From: Chloroflexia bacterium | Lineage (GTDB): Bacteria; Chloroflexota; Chloroflexia; Thermomicrobiales; CFX8 | Length of the DNA: 10,521 nt | Reading direction: 5' to 3' | Assembly: GCA_013696045.1 (NCBI GenBank) | Contig: JACCZH010000280.1 | Span: 1-10,521 of the forward strand | In this document: positions 1 through 7,087 of the stretch, one piece after another | Layout of the letters: the number at the start of each line of letters is the position of its first letter | How positions within the stretch are numbered: position 1 is the first letter of the stretch | Program-made: the position numbers and the translations under genes | Notes under the pieces: generated by a model | The model's input: the letters and a program-made list of their open reading frames with translations, nothing else | What the model was told of the DNA's origin: nothing | Database searches by the model: none

Positions 1-636
1 GTGCTTCTTGAGGGTGCCCAAGCAGTCATGCTTGATATCGACTATGGCAGCTATCCGTTTGTAACCTCATCGTCTCCGACCGCTGCCGGCGTCTGCCAGG
101 GCGCGGGCGTCGGGCCAACACAGGTGAACCGAATCGTTGCCGTCTATAAGGCCTACACAACCCGCGTTGGTGCGGGCGCATTTCCCACCGAGCTCCACGA
201 CGCCACTGGCGAACATCTGCGCGAACGTGGCGCGGAGTTTGGCACGACCACCGGTCGTCCGCGCCGCACGGGCTGGTTTGATGCTGTATTAGCCCGCTAT
301 AGCGCACGCTTAAATGGTGTCAGCGAGATTGCCCTCACCAAGTTCGATATTCTCGATCAGCTTGAGACAATCAGCATATGCACCGGCTATCGCCTGGATG
401 GTGAGATGGTCGCAACGCCACCGGCGCGGATCGAAGACTACGATCGCGTCGAGCCGGTATACGAAAACCTGCCGGGCTGGATGGAAGACACGTCCAGCAC
501 GCTCTCCATGGATGACCTGCCGGTAAACGCCAGGCGTTACGTCGAACGAATCGAGGAGCTGGTTGGTGCCCAGGTGCGCTTTATAGGCGTCGGCCCACAC
601 CGGCGGCAGATGTTTGAGAGCGGATTCGCAGCCTAA
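1..636 (+). CDS. purA: Adenylosuccinate synthetase, C-terminal half (5'-truncated by window edge)
   Basis: This enzyme joins IMP and aspartate using GTP to give adenylosuccinate, the first committed step from IMP to AMP, in the cytoplasm. The window holds the last 211 residues. The family is usually about 430 residues long, so the N-terminal half with the GDEGKGK phosphate loop lies upstream. Family motifs visible in order are LLEGAQ with LDIDYGSYPFVTSS near residues 2-25, VGAGAFPTEL near 56-65, the TTGRPRRTGW segment near 82-91 that binds substrate phosphate, the guanine-recognition TKFDILD near 113-119, and the RIEELVG and GVGPHRRQM tail. The reading frame is open to base 1, and the GTG at base 1 is probably an internal valine codon rather than the start. 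The TAA stop lies 31 bases before fabZ. The family assignment is secure; nothing looks degraded. Confidence 0.96.
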   Translation: MLLEGAQAVMLDIDYGSYPFVTSSSPTAAGVCQGAGVGPTQVNRIVAVYKAYTTRVGAGAFPTELHDATGEHLRERGAEFGTTTGRPRRTGWFDAVLARYSARLNGVSEIALTKFDILDQLETISICTGYRLDGEMVATPPARIEDYDRVEPVYENLPGWMEDTSSTLSMDDLPVNARRYVERIEELVGAQVRFIGVGPHRRQMFESGFAA

Positions 637-667
637 GGGCCAAACCAACAGAACGGACAGACGTCTC

Positions 668-1108
668 ATGCTCGATGCTCAACAGATTCAGGCGATCATT
701 CCCCATCGCTTCCCCTTTCTGCTGGTGGATCGGATCATCGAGATTGAGTATGGCGTCCGGGCCGTCGGCATCAAGAACGTGACGATCAACGAGCCCTTTT
801 TTCAGGGACATTTCCCAGCGTATCCCGTCATGCCCGGCGTGTTGATTGTTGAAGCTCTGGCTCAGGTCGGGGCAGTCGCGCTGCTCGGCACAGAGGAGCA
901 TCAGGGCAAGATGGCCTTCTTTGCCGGAATCGACGGTGTCCGCTTCAAGCGCCAGGTACGGCCGGGTGACACCCTGCGGCTTGAAGTCGAGATCGGCCGC
1001 ATGCGGCGCGGGGTTGGCTCCGGTTCTGCCAAAGCGACCGTGGATGGCGAGCTCGCCGTTCGCGGTGAGCTGATGTTCGCCGTCGCCGACGTGGACTTGC
1101 AGGGATGA
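668..1108 (+). CDS. fabZ: 3-hydroxyacyl-[acyl-carrier-protein] dehydratase FabZ
   Basis: FabZ removes water from 3-hydroxyacyl-ACP to give trans-2-enoyl-ACP in type II fatty acid elongation, in the cytoplasm. The 146-residue length matches the family. It has the single hot-dog fold signature: IPHRFPFLLVDR at residues 11-22, the catalytic histidine in GHFP (His48), and the catalytic glutamate in PGVLIVEALAQ (Glu62). I chose the ATG at 668 because it puts the conserved N-terminus in place and has GGACAG at 655-660 upstream; an in-frame ATG at 614 would add an unlike tail and overlap purA. The stop overlaps the next start by four bases (ATGA), so FabZ and the first glycosyltransferase are probably translationally coupled. 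In many LPS-making bacteria fabZ sits beside lpx genes, but none are visible here. The alternative FabA is unlikely because the motif and length are those of FabZ. Confidence 0.95.
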   Translation: MLDAQQIQAIIPHRFPFLLVDRIIEIEYGVRAVGIKNVTINEPFFQGHFPAYPVMPGVLIVEALAQVGAVALLGTEEHQGKMAFFAGIDGVRFKRQVRPGDTLRLEVEIGRMRRGVGSGSAKATVDGELAVRGELMFAVADVDLQG

Positions 1109-2124
1109 GCGCCCAGACGGCGCAAAGCTCGCCGCTCACGATTGCGATTATAAAGCCGTGTTGCATCGGTGACTGTGTCATGGCGCTCCCGGCGATACAG
1201 TCCCTGGCAGCCGCGTTTCCACTCGCTCATATCCATGCTTACGCAGGCCGTCACTCAGCCCCCATATTTCGTGCCAGCGAGCATGTTTCGCGTGTTTACC
1301 TCTCTCCTGACCAGTTGAATGCCGCCCGTATGCTAGGAATGGCCTGGAATTTGCGCACTGCCGGCCATGATTGGATCGTCCTCCTCGACCGCTCACGCTG
1401 GTTAATCTCCGCTGCGCGCAGTGCCGCGCCACGCAAGCTGGTCAAGCTTTCTCCGTCCAGATCCAACCCGCGTCACGAGGTCGATGTTTACCTGGACGCG
1501 CTCGAAGCGGTTGGTGTCCGTACCCCGTTTAACGTACCCCGGCTGACTCCAGGAAGCGATGCTCGCGAGTCTGCCGCTGCGGCACTTGGGACCACAGAGC
1601 AATCGTTTGTCGTCCTGCAACCGGGCGGGGCTGAGAATCCAGGCGCAAGCATGCTCGATAAGCGCTGGCCCGCGAAACACTACTTCCATCTTGCCAGGAT
1701 TTTGGCCGAGCGCGGATTGCGACCGGTATTGACCGGTGGGCCGACTGACGTCAATCTCTGCGTTCAGATCGCGAATGAGATTGTCGATTTCAACCCCGTC
1801 ATGCTCGCGGGGCGCCTGGACATCATGACCTCAGCCGCCGTCATCGAGCAAGCGTCCCTCTACGTGGGTACGGACACAGGGATCAGCCACCTGGCCGCCG
1901 CCGTCGGCACACCAACAATCGTCATATTCGGTCCGACAAATCCACTTCGTTATGCGCCCAGAGGCGATCGCGTGAAGATCCTCTCGCCAGCGGCTTCTCG
2001 AACGTTGCCGGAGATTGACCTGCGCAAAGTAACGGAATCCACCAGCCTCCCATCGACTGCGGACGTGTCTGTCGACGAGGTCATCGACGCATACGACAAT
2101 CTCATGAAAAAATCCTCGAGATGA
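1105..2124 (+). CDS. Glycosyltransferase family 9 protein (heptosyltransferase-like), first of three
   Basis: This is a 339-residue GT-B-fold sugar transferase of family GT9 (the ADP-heptose:LPS heptosyltransferase family), probably acting at the inner face of the membrane on a lipid-linked acceptor. The N-terminal motif KPCCIGDCVMALPAIQSL places the likely catalytic aspartate at Asp23. The C-terminal domain shows VVLQPGGAENPG, the KRWPAKHY segment, and the nucleotide-sugar-binding motif TDTGISHLAAA with Asp257 and His262, followed by VIFGPTNPLRYAP. Unlike the other two GT9 proteins here it has no C-terminal cysteine pairs. The start overlaps the fabZ stop and the stop overlaps the next start, both as ATGA. 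Donor and acceptor cannot be told from the sequence: GT9 members use several sugars, and no heptose synthesis genes are visible, so a heptosyltransferase name would be unsafe. Confidence 0.9.
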   Translation: MSAQTAQSSPLTIAIIKPCCIGDCVMALPAIQSLAAAFPLAHIHAYAGRHSAPIFRASEHVSRVYLSPDQLNAARMLGMAWNLRTAGHDWIVLLDRSRWLISAARSAAPRKLVKLSPSRSNPRHEVDVYLDALEAVGVRTPFNVPRLTPGSDARESAAAALGTTEQSFVVLQPGGAENPGASMLDKRWPAKHYFHLARILAERGLRPVLTGGPTDVNLCVQIANEIVDFNPVMLAGRLDIMTSAAVIEQASLYVGTDTGISHLAAAVGTPTIVIFGPTNPLRYAPRGDRVKILSPAASRTLPEIDLRKVTESTSLPSTADVSVDEVIDAYDNLMKKSSR

Positions 2125-3278
2125 ACGTCGTCGGTGCGCGCCACCAGGTAAGGAATGCCCTGCTGCGTCCGGCAGCTCGGATTGGACGAAGACGCGAGAC
2201 CTCCGACAGCGATACCGTACTGATCCTCCAGCCCGATCATCTAGGCGACATCCTACTCTCCCAACCGGCGGTCAACCGCATCCGCGAGCAGTTTCCACAC
2301 CATCGACTGGTTGGCGTGGTCGGCCCCTGGTCAGAAGCGATTGCCCGTATTGTCTGGCCGGTTGATGAGGTCGTAACGATTGATTTTCCCGGCTTTGATC
2401 GCGCTTCTTCTCAAAAGAACCCGTTCGTGCCGTATCAACAATTGCGTACCGCAGCCTCGACCCTCGAGCGCCTGGACGCCTGCACGTCGTTCGTTCTTCG
2501 TCCGGACGCCTGGTGGGCGGCATGGCTTGCCTCGCTCGTGACTGGCGGACCAATCATGACGTCTGACGACCCGCGAGTAGCTCCGTTCGGAACCCATCAC
2601 GCGCGTGTGAACGTGTGCGGCCATGCAACGGCACAAGCCATCAGCATTGCCAGCGCACTGGTAAATTCCGATCACGGCGACCGCGTTGGGCCGGGATTGG
2701 CGCCACTGACCGTGCCACAGTATCCAGACGCAGAGAACGCCGCCCGGACGCTTCTCAAACGATCGGAGGTCGGTGCGAAATACGTAGTGCTCCACCCCGG
2801 AGCTGGCGCGGAAGTAAAGCAGTGGCCCGCCAATCGTTGGCGACATGTGGCCCAGGAGCTCGCCACGAACGAGTTGCCTGTCCTGGTGACCGGCACCGTA
2901 AGCGAATCTGAGCTCGCGCAGCGAATCGCAGCAAAGACTGCAAACGTCACCTCTATCGCAGGGCAGACTCCGCTGCCGATATTGATTGAGATTCTGCGCG
3001 GCGCGCAACTGGTGCTCGGCCCTGATAGCGGCCCGCTGCACCTCGCCGTGGCCTGCGACACGCCGACGGTGCATCTTTTTGGACCGAGTGATCCGGGTCG
3101 CTATGGGCCGTGGGGGCCACCGCATCGCCACCAGGTTGTCCGAGGCGATTGGTCATGTTCCAGATGCGGAGACCTGTCGCCGGCCCGCGCCTCGGGATGC
3201 GGGTGCATGGTTGCTATTCAGACGCACACGGTTGTCTGTGCGGCCAAAGAGTTGTTGCGAGCCGATGCCTATCACTGA
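2121..3278 (+). CDS. Glycosyltransferase family 9 protein, second of three, with cysteine-rich C-terminus
   Basis: This is a 385-residue GT9 transferase. A basic N-terminal tail (about residues 1-28, many Arg) precedes the core; such tails may help the protein sit on the membrane, but that is inference. The motif LILQPDHLGDILLSQPAV gives the likely catalytic Asp43. The second domain has VVLHPGAGAEVKQWP, LVTGTVSE, and the canonical GPDSGPLHLA with Asp302 and His307, then HLFGPSDPGRYGPWG. Four cysteines close together (346, 349, 360, 362) follow, an arrangement seen in a subset of GT9 proteins and possibly a metal site or disulfide-bearing loop. It starts in a 4-base overlap with the preceding gene. 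Its 3' end overlaps the GT4 gene by 14 bases in another frame, which is consistent with coupled translation. The sugar and acceptor are unknown. Confidence 0.9.
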   Translation: MNVVGARHQVRNALLRPAARIGRRRETSDSDTVLILQPDHLGDILLSQPAVNRIREQFPHHRLVGVVGPWSEAIARIVWPVDEVVTIDFPGFDRASSQKNPFVPYQQLRTAASTLERLDACTSFVLRPDAWWAAWLASLVTGGPIMTSDDPRVAPFGTHHARVNVCGHATAQAISIASALVNSDHGDRVGPGLAPLTVPQYPDAENAARTLLKRSEVGAKYVVLHPGAGAEVKQWPANRWRHVAQELATNELPVLVTGTVSESELAQRIAAKTANVTSIAGQTPLPILIEILRGAQLVLGPDSGPLHLAVACDTPTVHLFGPSDPGRYGPWGPPHRHQVVRGDWSCSRCGDLSPARASGCGCMVAIQTHTVVCAAKELLRADAYH

Positions 3279-4377
3279 TCTGGCGGTCGACGCCAGCCGC
3301 ATGATAACCGGCCAACGCACCGGAACCGAGCACTACTCGGTGGAAATTATCCGCGCACTCGCCAGTATCGACACGCGGCCGCCAGTTACCCTGTACACTC
3401 GCGCCGATTATCCGACGACACGAGTAGTCGGGACGCTAACAAAAAGCTTCGGTCCTCGCAGGCTATGGACCCATATCGGACTCTCGCGTGCCATGTACGA
3501 GGATAAACCGGACGCACTCTTTGTGCCTTCGCACGTCGTTCCGCTCGTCCATCCACGGGCGACCGTAGCAACCGTCCACGATCTGGGATACCTTGGCGAT
3601 CCCGAGAGTCACCCACGCCGGCAGCGTATGATGCTCAACGGCACGACTCAGTGGAACGTCCGGGCAGCCCGGAGGATTATCGCCATCTCGGCAAAGACGC
3701 GCGACGATCTTGTCAACCATTACGATGTCAATGTTGACAAAATTCGGGTAATCCACCATGGAGTTGACCATGCCCGGTTCAAACCTTTGCCGCCGGATGC
3801 GACCGCGCCGGTGCTTGCCAAACACGACATCACACCGCCCTATCTACTCTTCGTAAGCACCGTCCAGCCTCGAAAAAACTTGACCCGTCTGATCGAAGCA
3901 TTTGAGTCACTTGACGATCGGAGACTCTCGCTCGTTATCGCCGGAAAATCCGGCTGGCTTAGCGAGCCGATCGAGAGGCGAATACATGACAGTCCGGCCG
4001 CGAGCCGGATGAGGAGGGTTGGGCACGTGCCGGATGATGACCTGCCGGCCTTGTACAGTGCAGCCGAGGTCTTCACATTCCCGTCGCTCTATGAAGGGTT
4101 TGGAATGGGCGTCATCGAGGCCATGGCTTGCGGCACGCCGGTCGTGACGAGCAACAGTTCCAGCCTGTCAGAAGTGGCGGGCGATGCGGCCGTGCTTGTC
4201 AAGCCAACAGACGTCCGATCAATCGCTGCCGGCATCCACGACGCCTGCGACCCTGCGACCCGGCAACGTCTTCGAGAACTGGGCCTCGACCACGCCCAGA
4301 ATTTCACATGGGAGAGATCAGCCGCGCAAACGCTTGAGGTCATTGAGGAAGCCTATCGTGACAGCCACGAACCCTAA
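3265..4377 (+). CDS. Glycosyltransferase family 4 (GT-B, retaining)
   Basis: This is a 370-residue retaining glycosyltransferase of the GT4 type, like mannosyl- and glucosyltransferases of surface polysaccharide clusters. The N-terminal acceptor domain begins LAVDASRMITGQRTGTEHYS, where the glycine-containing loop after Met binds the donor. VATVHDLGYL lies in mid-domain, and IRVIHHGVDHARF marks the linker region. The donor domain starts at YLLFVSTVQPRKNLTRLIEAF (from residue 193; Arg203 and Lys204 are likely phosphate contacts). It carries the EX7E motif EGFGMGVIE (Glu277 and Glu285), then CGTPVVTSNSSSLSEVAG. I chose the ATG at 3265 because the conserved N-terminus begins right after it. The frame stays open upstream, but that extension lies inside the previous gene and has no family features. 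It overlaps its neighbours by 14 and 20 bases. Mannose is a plausible donor but cannot be proved. Confidence 0.92.
   Translation: MPITDLAVDASRMITGQRTGTEHYSVEIIRALASIDTRPPVTLYTRADYPTTRVVGTLTKSFGPRRLWTHIGLSRAMYEDKPDALFVPSHVVPLVHPRATVATVHDLGYLGDPESHPRRQRMMLNGTTQWNVRAARRIIAISAKTRDDLVNHYDVNVDKIRVIHHGVDHARFKPLPPDATAPVLAKHDITPPYLLFVSTVQPRKNLTRLIEAFESLDDRRLSLVIAGKSGWLSEPIERRIHDSPAASRMRRVGHVPDDDLPALYSAAEVFTFPSLYEGFGMGVIEAMACGTPVVTSNSSSLSEVAGDAAVLVKPTDVRSIAAGIHDACDPATRQRLRELGLDHAQNFTWERSAAQTLEVIEEAYRDSHEP
4345..4350 (+). promoter_or_regulatory. Ribosome binding site deciding a GTG start at 4358
   Basis: GAGGAA lies seven bases before the GTG at 4358, inside the end of the GT4 gene. It is the best Shine-Dalgarno match near this junction and supports the GTG rather than an upstream in-frame codon as the start of the third GT9 gene. 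Confidence 0.7.
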
Positions 4378-5458
4378 ACGCATTCTGGCCATCAAGCTCG
4401 CAGATCTCGGGGATGTGCTCATCACTGAACCGGCTCTGCGATCGCTACGAACGGCATTTCCTGACGCGCGAATTGACCTGCTCACCACGCCGGCAGCAGC
4501 GACGCTCGTCCCTCTGCTCGGTGATTCATATAACGTCATCATCTTTAAGAAACACGACTTCGACAACCCACGCGCACTGCTGCATCCCAAAGCAGCGCTG
4601 CACCTGGCCGGCTTCGGACACTCGCTGCGCGGCGCGCGTTACGACGCCGTGGCGATCTTTCACCATCTGACCACTCCCGCTGGAGCGCTAAAGTTCCGAG
4701 CTCTGGCACGCGCCACAGGCGCGGCGTCCATTGCCGGACTGGACAATGGCCGAGGCGACTTTCTCACTCATGCAGCGGTGGATAAAGGTTTTGGGGCCCG
4801 GCACGAAGTCGACTACATGCTTGACATCGCCAGACAACTGGGAGGCGTAGATGTCGATTGCCGGCCTGTGCTTTCGTGTTTACGCCACGGCGAACGAAAT
4901 CATGCGTTTGATTTGCCGGAACGCTACGCCGCCATCTTTCCTACGACCGGACCGTTTGCGCCAGGAAGAAACTGGCCCGCCCCGTCGTTCGCGGCAGTGG
5001 CCAACCTGTTAAAGGATGCGGGTCTTCAGCCAGTTATTCTAGGAGCGGCCGACGCAACGGACGCAGCTCAGACCATTCTTAGCGGGATCCCTTCGGCCAT
5101 CGACCTGACCGGACAAACCACGCTGCCACAACTGGTCGAGATTGTCCGTAATGCCTGCGTCGCCGTAAGCGGCGACAGTTTTCCTGGGCATCTGGCGAAC
5201 GCCGTCGATTGTCCGGTGGTTTCAATATTTGGTCCATCCAACTACCGTGCCTGGGCGCCTTACGGCGCAACAACTGTTAACTGCAACGAAGTGGGCAGGG
5301 CTGTCATCGTGCGGAACCATGTGCCCTGTTCACCGTGCTTGTACACTGGGTATCGTCTGGGCCGCCGCAACGGCTGTCCAGTAAGAACATGTCTGCTCAC
5401 CATTACGCCGGAGGATGTCATGGCAGCGATTAATGTTGTCACAAGAGGCAAACTGTGA
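4358..5458 (+). CDS. Glycosyltransferase family 9 protein, third of three, divergent donor motif
   Basis: This is a 366-residue GT9 protein. The N-terminus ILAIKLADLGDVLITEPAL holds the likely catalytic Asp19, and VVSIFGPSNYRAWAPYG is the usual segment after the donor motif. I chose the GTG at 4358 because it directly precedes the conserved strand and has a strong ribosome site (GAGGAA, 4345-4350) seven bases upstream. In-frame upstream codons lie inside the GT4 gene. The donor motif reads GDSFPGHLA (Asp273, His278) where the other two read DTGISHLA and DSGPLHLA, so the small glycine after Asp-Ser is replaced by Phe275. The usual PGA loop is replaced by FPTTGPFAPGRNWP. The C-terminus has cysteine pairs 324/327 and 340/345, like the second GT9. 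The Asp and His are kept, so activity is plausible, but the acceptor or donor may differ. The stop overlaps the next start (GTGA). Confidence 0.88.
   Translation: MTATNPKRILAIKLADLGDVLITEPALRSLRTAFPDARIDLLTTPAAATLVPLLGDSYNVIIFKKHDFDNPRALLHPKAALHLAGFGHSLRGARYDAVAIFHHLTTPAGALKFRALARATGAASIAGLDNGRGDFLTHAAVDKGFGARHEVDYMLDIARQLGGVDVDCRPVLSCLRHGERNHAFDLPERYAAIFPTTGPFAPGRNWPAPSFAAVANLLKDAGLQPVILGAADATDAAQTILSGIPSAIDLTGQTTLPQLVEIVRNACVAVSGDSFPGHLANAVDCPVVSIFGPSNYRAWAPYGATTVNCNEVGRAVIVRNHVPCSPCLYTGYRLGRRNGCPVRTCLLTITPEDVMAAINVVTRGKL
5444..5448 (+). promoter_or_regulatory. Ribosome binding site for the GTG start at 5455
   Basis: AGAGG lies six bases before the GTG at 5455, inside the end of the third GT9 gene. 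It supports the GTG start and a GTGA stop-start overlap with the gene before it. Confidence 0.65.
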
Positions 5459-5985
5459 AAAGTACCAGTGGCACGCTCGGTATGGGACTGATTGCGGCCG
5501 GAGCGCTGATAGGTTTCCTGGTCGCGGGTTGGCTCGCGGCTAGCCTTGCGGATGACGGTTCGCGACTACGGCTCAGCGGCGCGCTCCTGGGCGCATTCTT
5601 CGGTTTCGCCGTGCTAGTGCTGCCGCTGGTGGGCGGCGGAGCGCTCATTCTGACGCGCGCCCGTCGTGAGGCTGCCGCCATGGAGCACGTCGGACGCCAA
5701 CGCAAAATGCTTGGCGTCGTGGAAGCATCCGGCGAGATTTCCATAGCTGACCTGGCCCTGGAAACCGGTGGCACACGAGACACAGTACGATCAGACCTTT
5801 ACGATCTGGTATCGAAGGGGTTATTTTCAGGGTATGTGGATTGGGATCGTGGGCTACTCTTTGCACGTCAAGCATCGGAGATCCGCGCCGGAGGGCGCTG
5901 CCCGAACTGTGGCGGAGAGCAGTCACTTGCCGGCAAAGGCCTGATTCGTTGTGAATACTGCGGCGCGGAGATTTTCCTGCCGTAG
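5455..5985 (+). CDS. Small membrane protein: two transmembrane helices, winged-helix-like segment, C-terminal zinc ribbon
   Basis: I do not recognise a named family for this 176-residue protein. Two hydrophobic, Gly/Ala-rich segments at about residues 8-31 and 40-66 are probable membrane helices separated by a short charged turn. Basic residues after the second (RARREAA) suggest that the C-terminal part is cytoplasmic by the positive-inside rule. Residues about 81-137 have the pattern of a winged helix or PCI-type fold (KMLGVVEASGEISIADLA, then TVRSDLYDLVSKGLF and a possible wing). Residues 149-169 form a zinc ribbon with CPNC and CEYC pairs (Cys149, 152, 166, 169). It begins with GTG in an overlap with the third GT9 but heads the PspA module by content. 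In B. subtilis the PspA locus also encodes a zinc-ribbon membrane protein (YdjG), so a role as a membrane anchor or sensor for PspA is a reasonable inference, not shown. Confidence 0.85.
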   Translation: MKSTSGTLGMGLIAAGALIGFLVAGWLAASLADDGSRLRLSGALLGAFFGFAVLVLPLVGGGALILTRARREAAAMEHVGRQRKMLGVVEASGEISIADLALETGGTRDTVRSDLYDLVSKGLFSGYVDWDRGLLFARQASEIRAGGRCPNCGGEQSLAGKGLIRCEYCGAEIFLP

Positions 5986-6024
5986 AAAGAGCGGCCAGAC
6001 ACGCTAAGGAGAGGACGGGCGACG

Positions 6025-7047
6025 ATGTCTACAGGCCGAATCGAGGATTTCCTCAATAGCATCCCCGGATATGGCGGTTATCGTTCCAAAGAAAAGCGGC
6101 GCGACGCTGATCGGCTAATCCGCGAACGGCTCGCGCAGGACTACGGCCAACTCGCTGATCGTCTCGGCCGGCTCGCCACCCGCTTCGCCGACGAGAGGGA
6201 TCTTGCTGCGGTGCGGGTGATCACGAAACCGCACGGCCGGCTCGTTACTTTCAGGGACCGCGTGCGCACGGCAACCTATGGCTACGCGCCGCTCTTCAGC
6301 GAAACGGAGGTAGACGAGGGAACCCTCGATCAAATCGCCGCGTTCGACCGCTCGCTGGCCGATGGTCTCCAACCCCTGGGCGAACAGATCGAAGCCCTCG
6401 AGCAATCAGCGCCCGGCACGGACGAATTCATCACGCAGGCTGCGCATATGGCCGCGCTTGTGGAAGTGCTTCACGAGCGTTTCGCCGGCCGCGGAGAAAT
6501 TATTGAGTCAGGCAAATCACTGGAGCCTCAGAAGGTTGCGGCGCTGCTCGGCGTAGGCATTGAAAACCGGGCTGTGGACCGCCGGCCAACGGCATACAAC
6601 CTTCACGACGGCGAAGCGATCACGTTCTCTGGCAACGACTATACCGTCATCGGGCGTGTGACAGCCGAGCTTCCTTCTGGAACCTGGCGTGATTTTCAGC
6701 TTAAAGGTGGAGAGAATGAGTCGTGGCTCAGGGTACCTGCCAGCGCGGGCGGAGAGTTCTACTGGCTTCAGAAAGTTGCCGCTACTGGCGAAATCGGCGC
6801 CGACAAGCTTCAATTAGGCGACACCACGTTCGAGCGTGAACACGACGAACAAGGAACGACGGAGGTCATCGGCCAAAAGGGATCATCGGCGTCCAGTCCA
6901 GTTCGGTATTGCCGTTATCGGCCGTTTACCGGAGCGGAGACACTGCACGTCTATGACTGGAGCGCCGACAATCTTGTGTTGCGTGGCGCAGTCATTGATC
7001 CGCTTGAATTGCAAGTATGGTCACGTGAGGGCCGCGAGGCCGTTTAA
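6025..7047 (+). CDS. DUF4178-like protein with helical N-terminal region
   Basis: This protein has 340 residues. Residues 1-190 are rich in Arg, Glu and Leu in a pattern of long, partly coiled-coil helices, with no signal peptide or membrane segment. From about residue 192 a beta-rich part follows (NLHDGEAITFSGNDYTVIGRV, GTWRDFQLKGGENESWLRV, GEFYWLQKV, then FEREHDEQGTTEVIGQ). This resembles DUF4178, a domain known to occur near PspA, SPFH and spermidine-synthase genes; the match is from pattern memory and is moderately sure. The ATG has a strong ribosome site (AAGGAGAGG, 6006-6014) ten bases upstream. It lies 39 bases after the zinc-ribbon membrane protein and 40 bases before pspA, so it is probably cotranscribed and works with them at the membrane. 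The biochemical function is unknown. Confidence 0.83.
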   Translation: MSTGRIEDFLNSIPGYGGYRSKEKRRDADRLIRERLAQDYGQLADRLGRLATRFADERDLAAVRVITKPHGRLVTFRDRVRTATYGYAPLFSETEVDEGTLDQIAAFDRSLADGLQPLGEQIEALEQSAPGTDEFITQAAHMAALVEVLHERFAGRGEIIESGKSLEPQKVAALLGVGIENRAVDRRPTAYNLHDGEAITFSGNDYTVIGRVTAELPSGTWRDFQLKGGENESWLRVPASAGGEFYWLQKVAATGEIGADKLQLGDTTFEREHDEQGTTEVIGQKGSSASSPVRYCRYRPFTGAETLHVYDWSADNLVLRGAVIDPLELQVWSREGREAV

Positions 7048-7087
7048 TTGCTGGTGTGCGAAATTACGAAAGAAAGGGTCTATTAAC

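Noticed and set aside
2331..3131. Long open frame of 266 codons on the - strand
   Set aside because: It lies wholly opposite the second GT9 gene, shows no recognisable motifs, and its composition (many Arg, His and Cys) is typical of an antisense shadow of GC-rich coding DNA.
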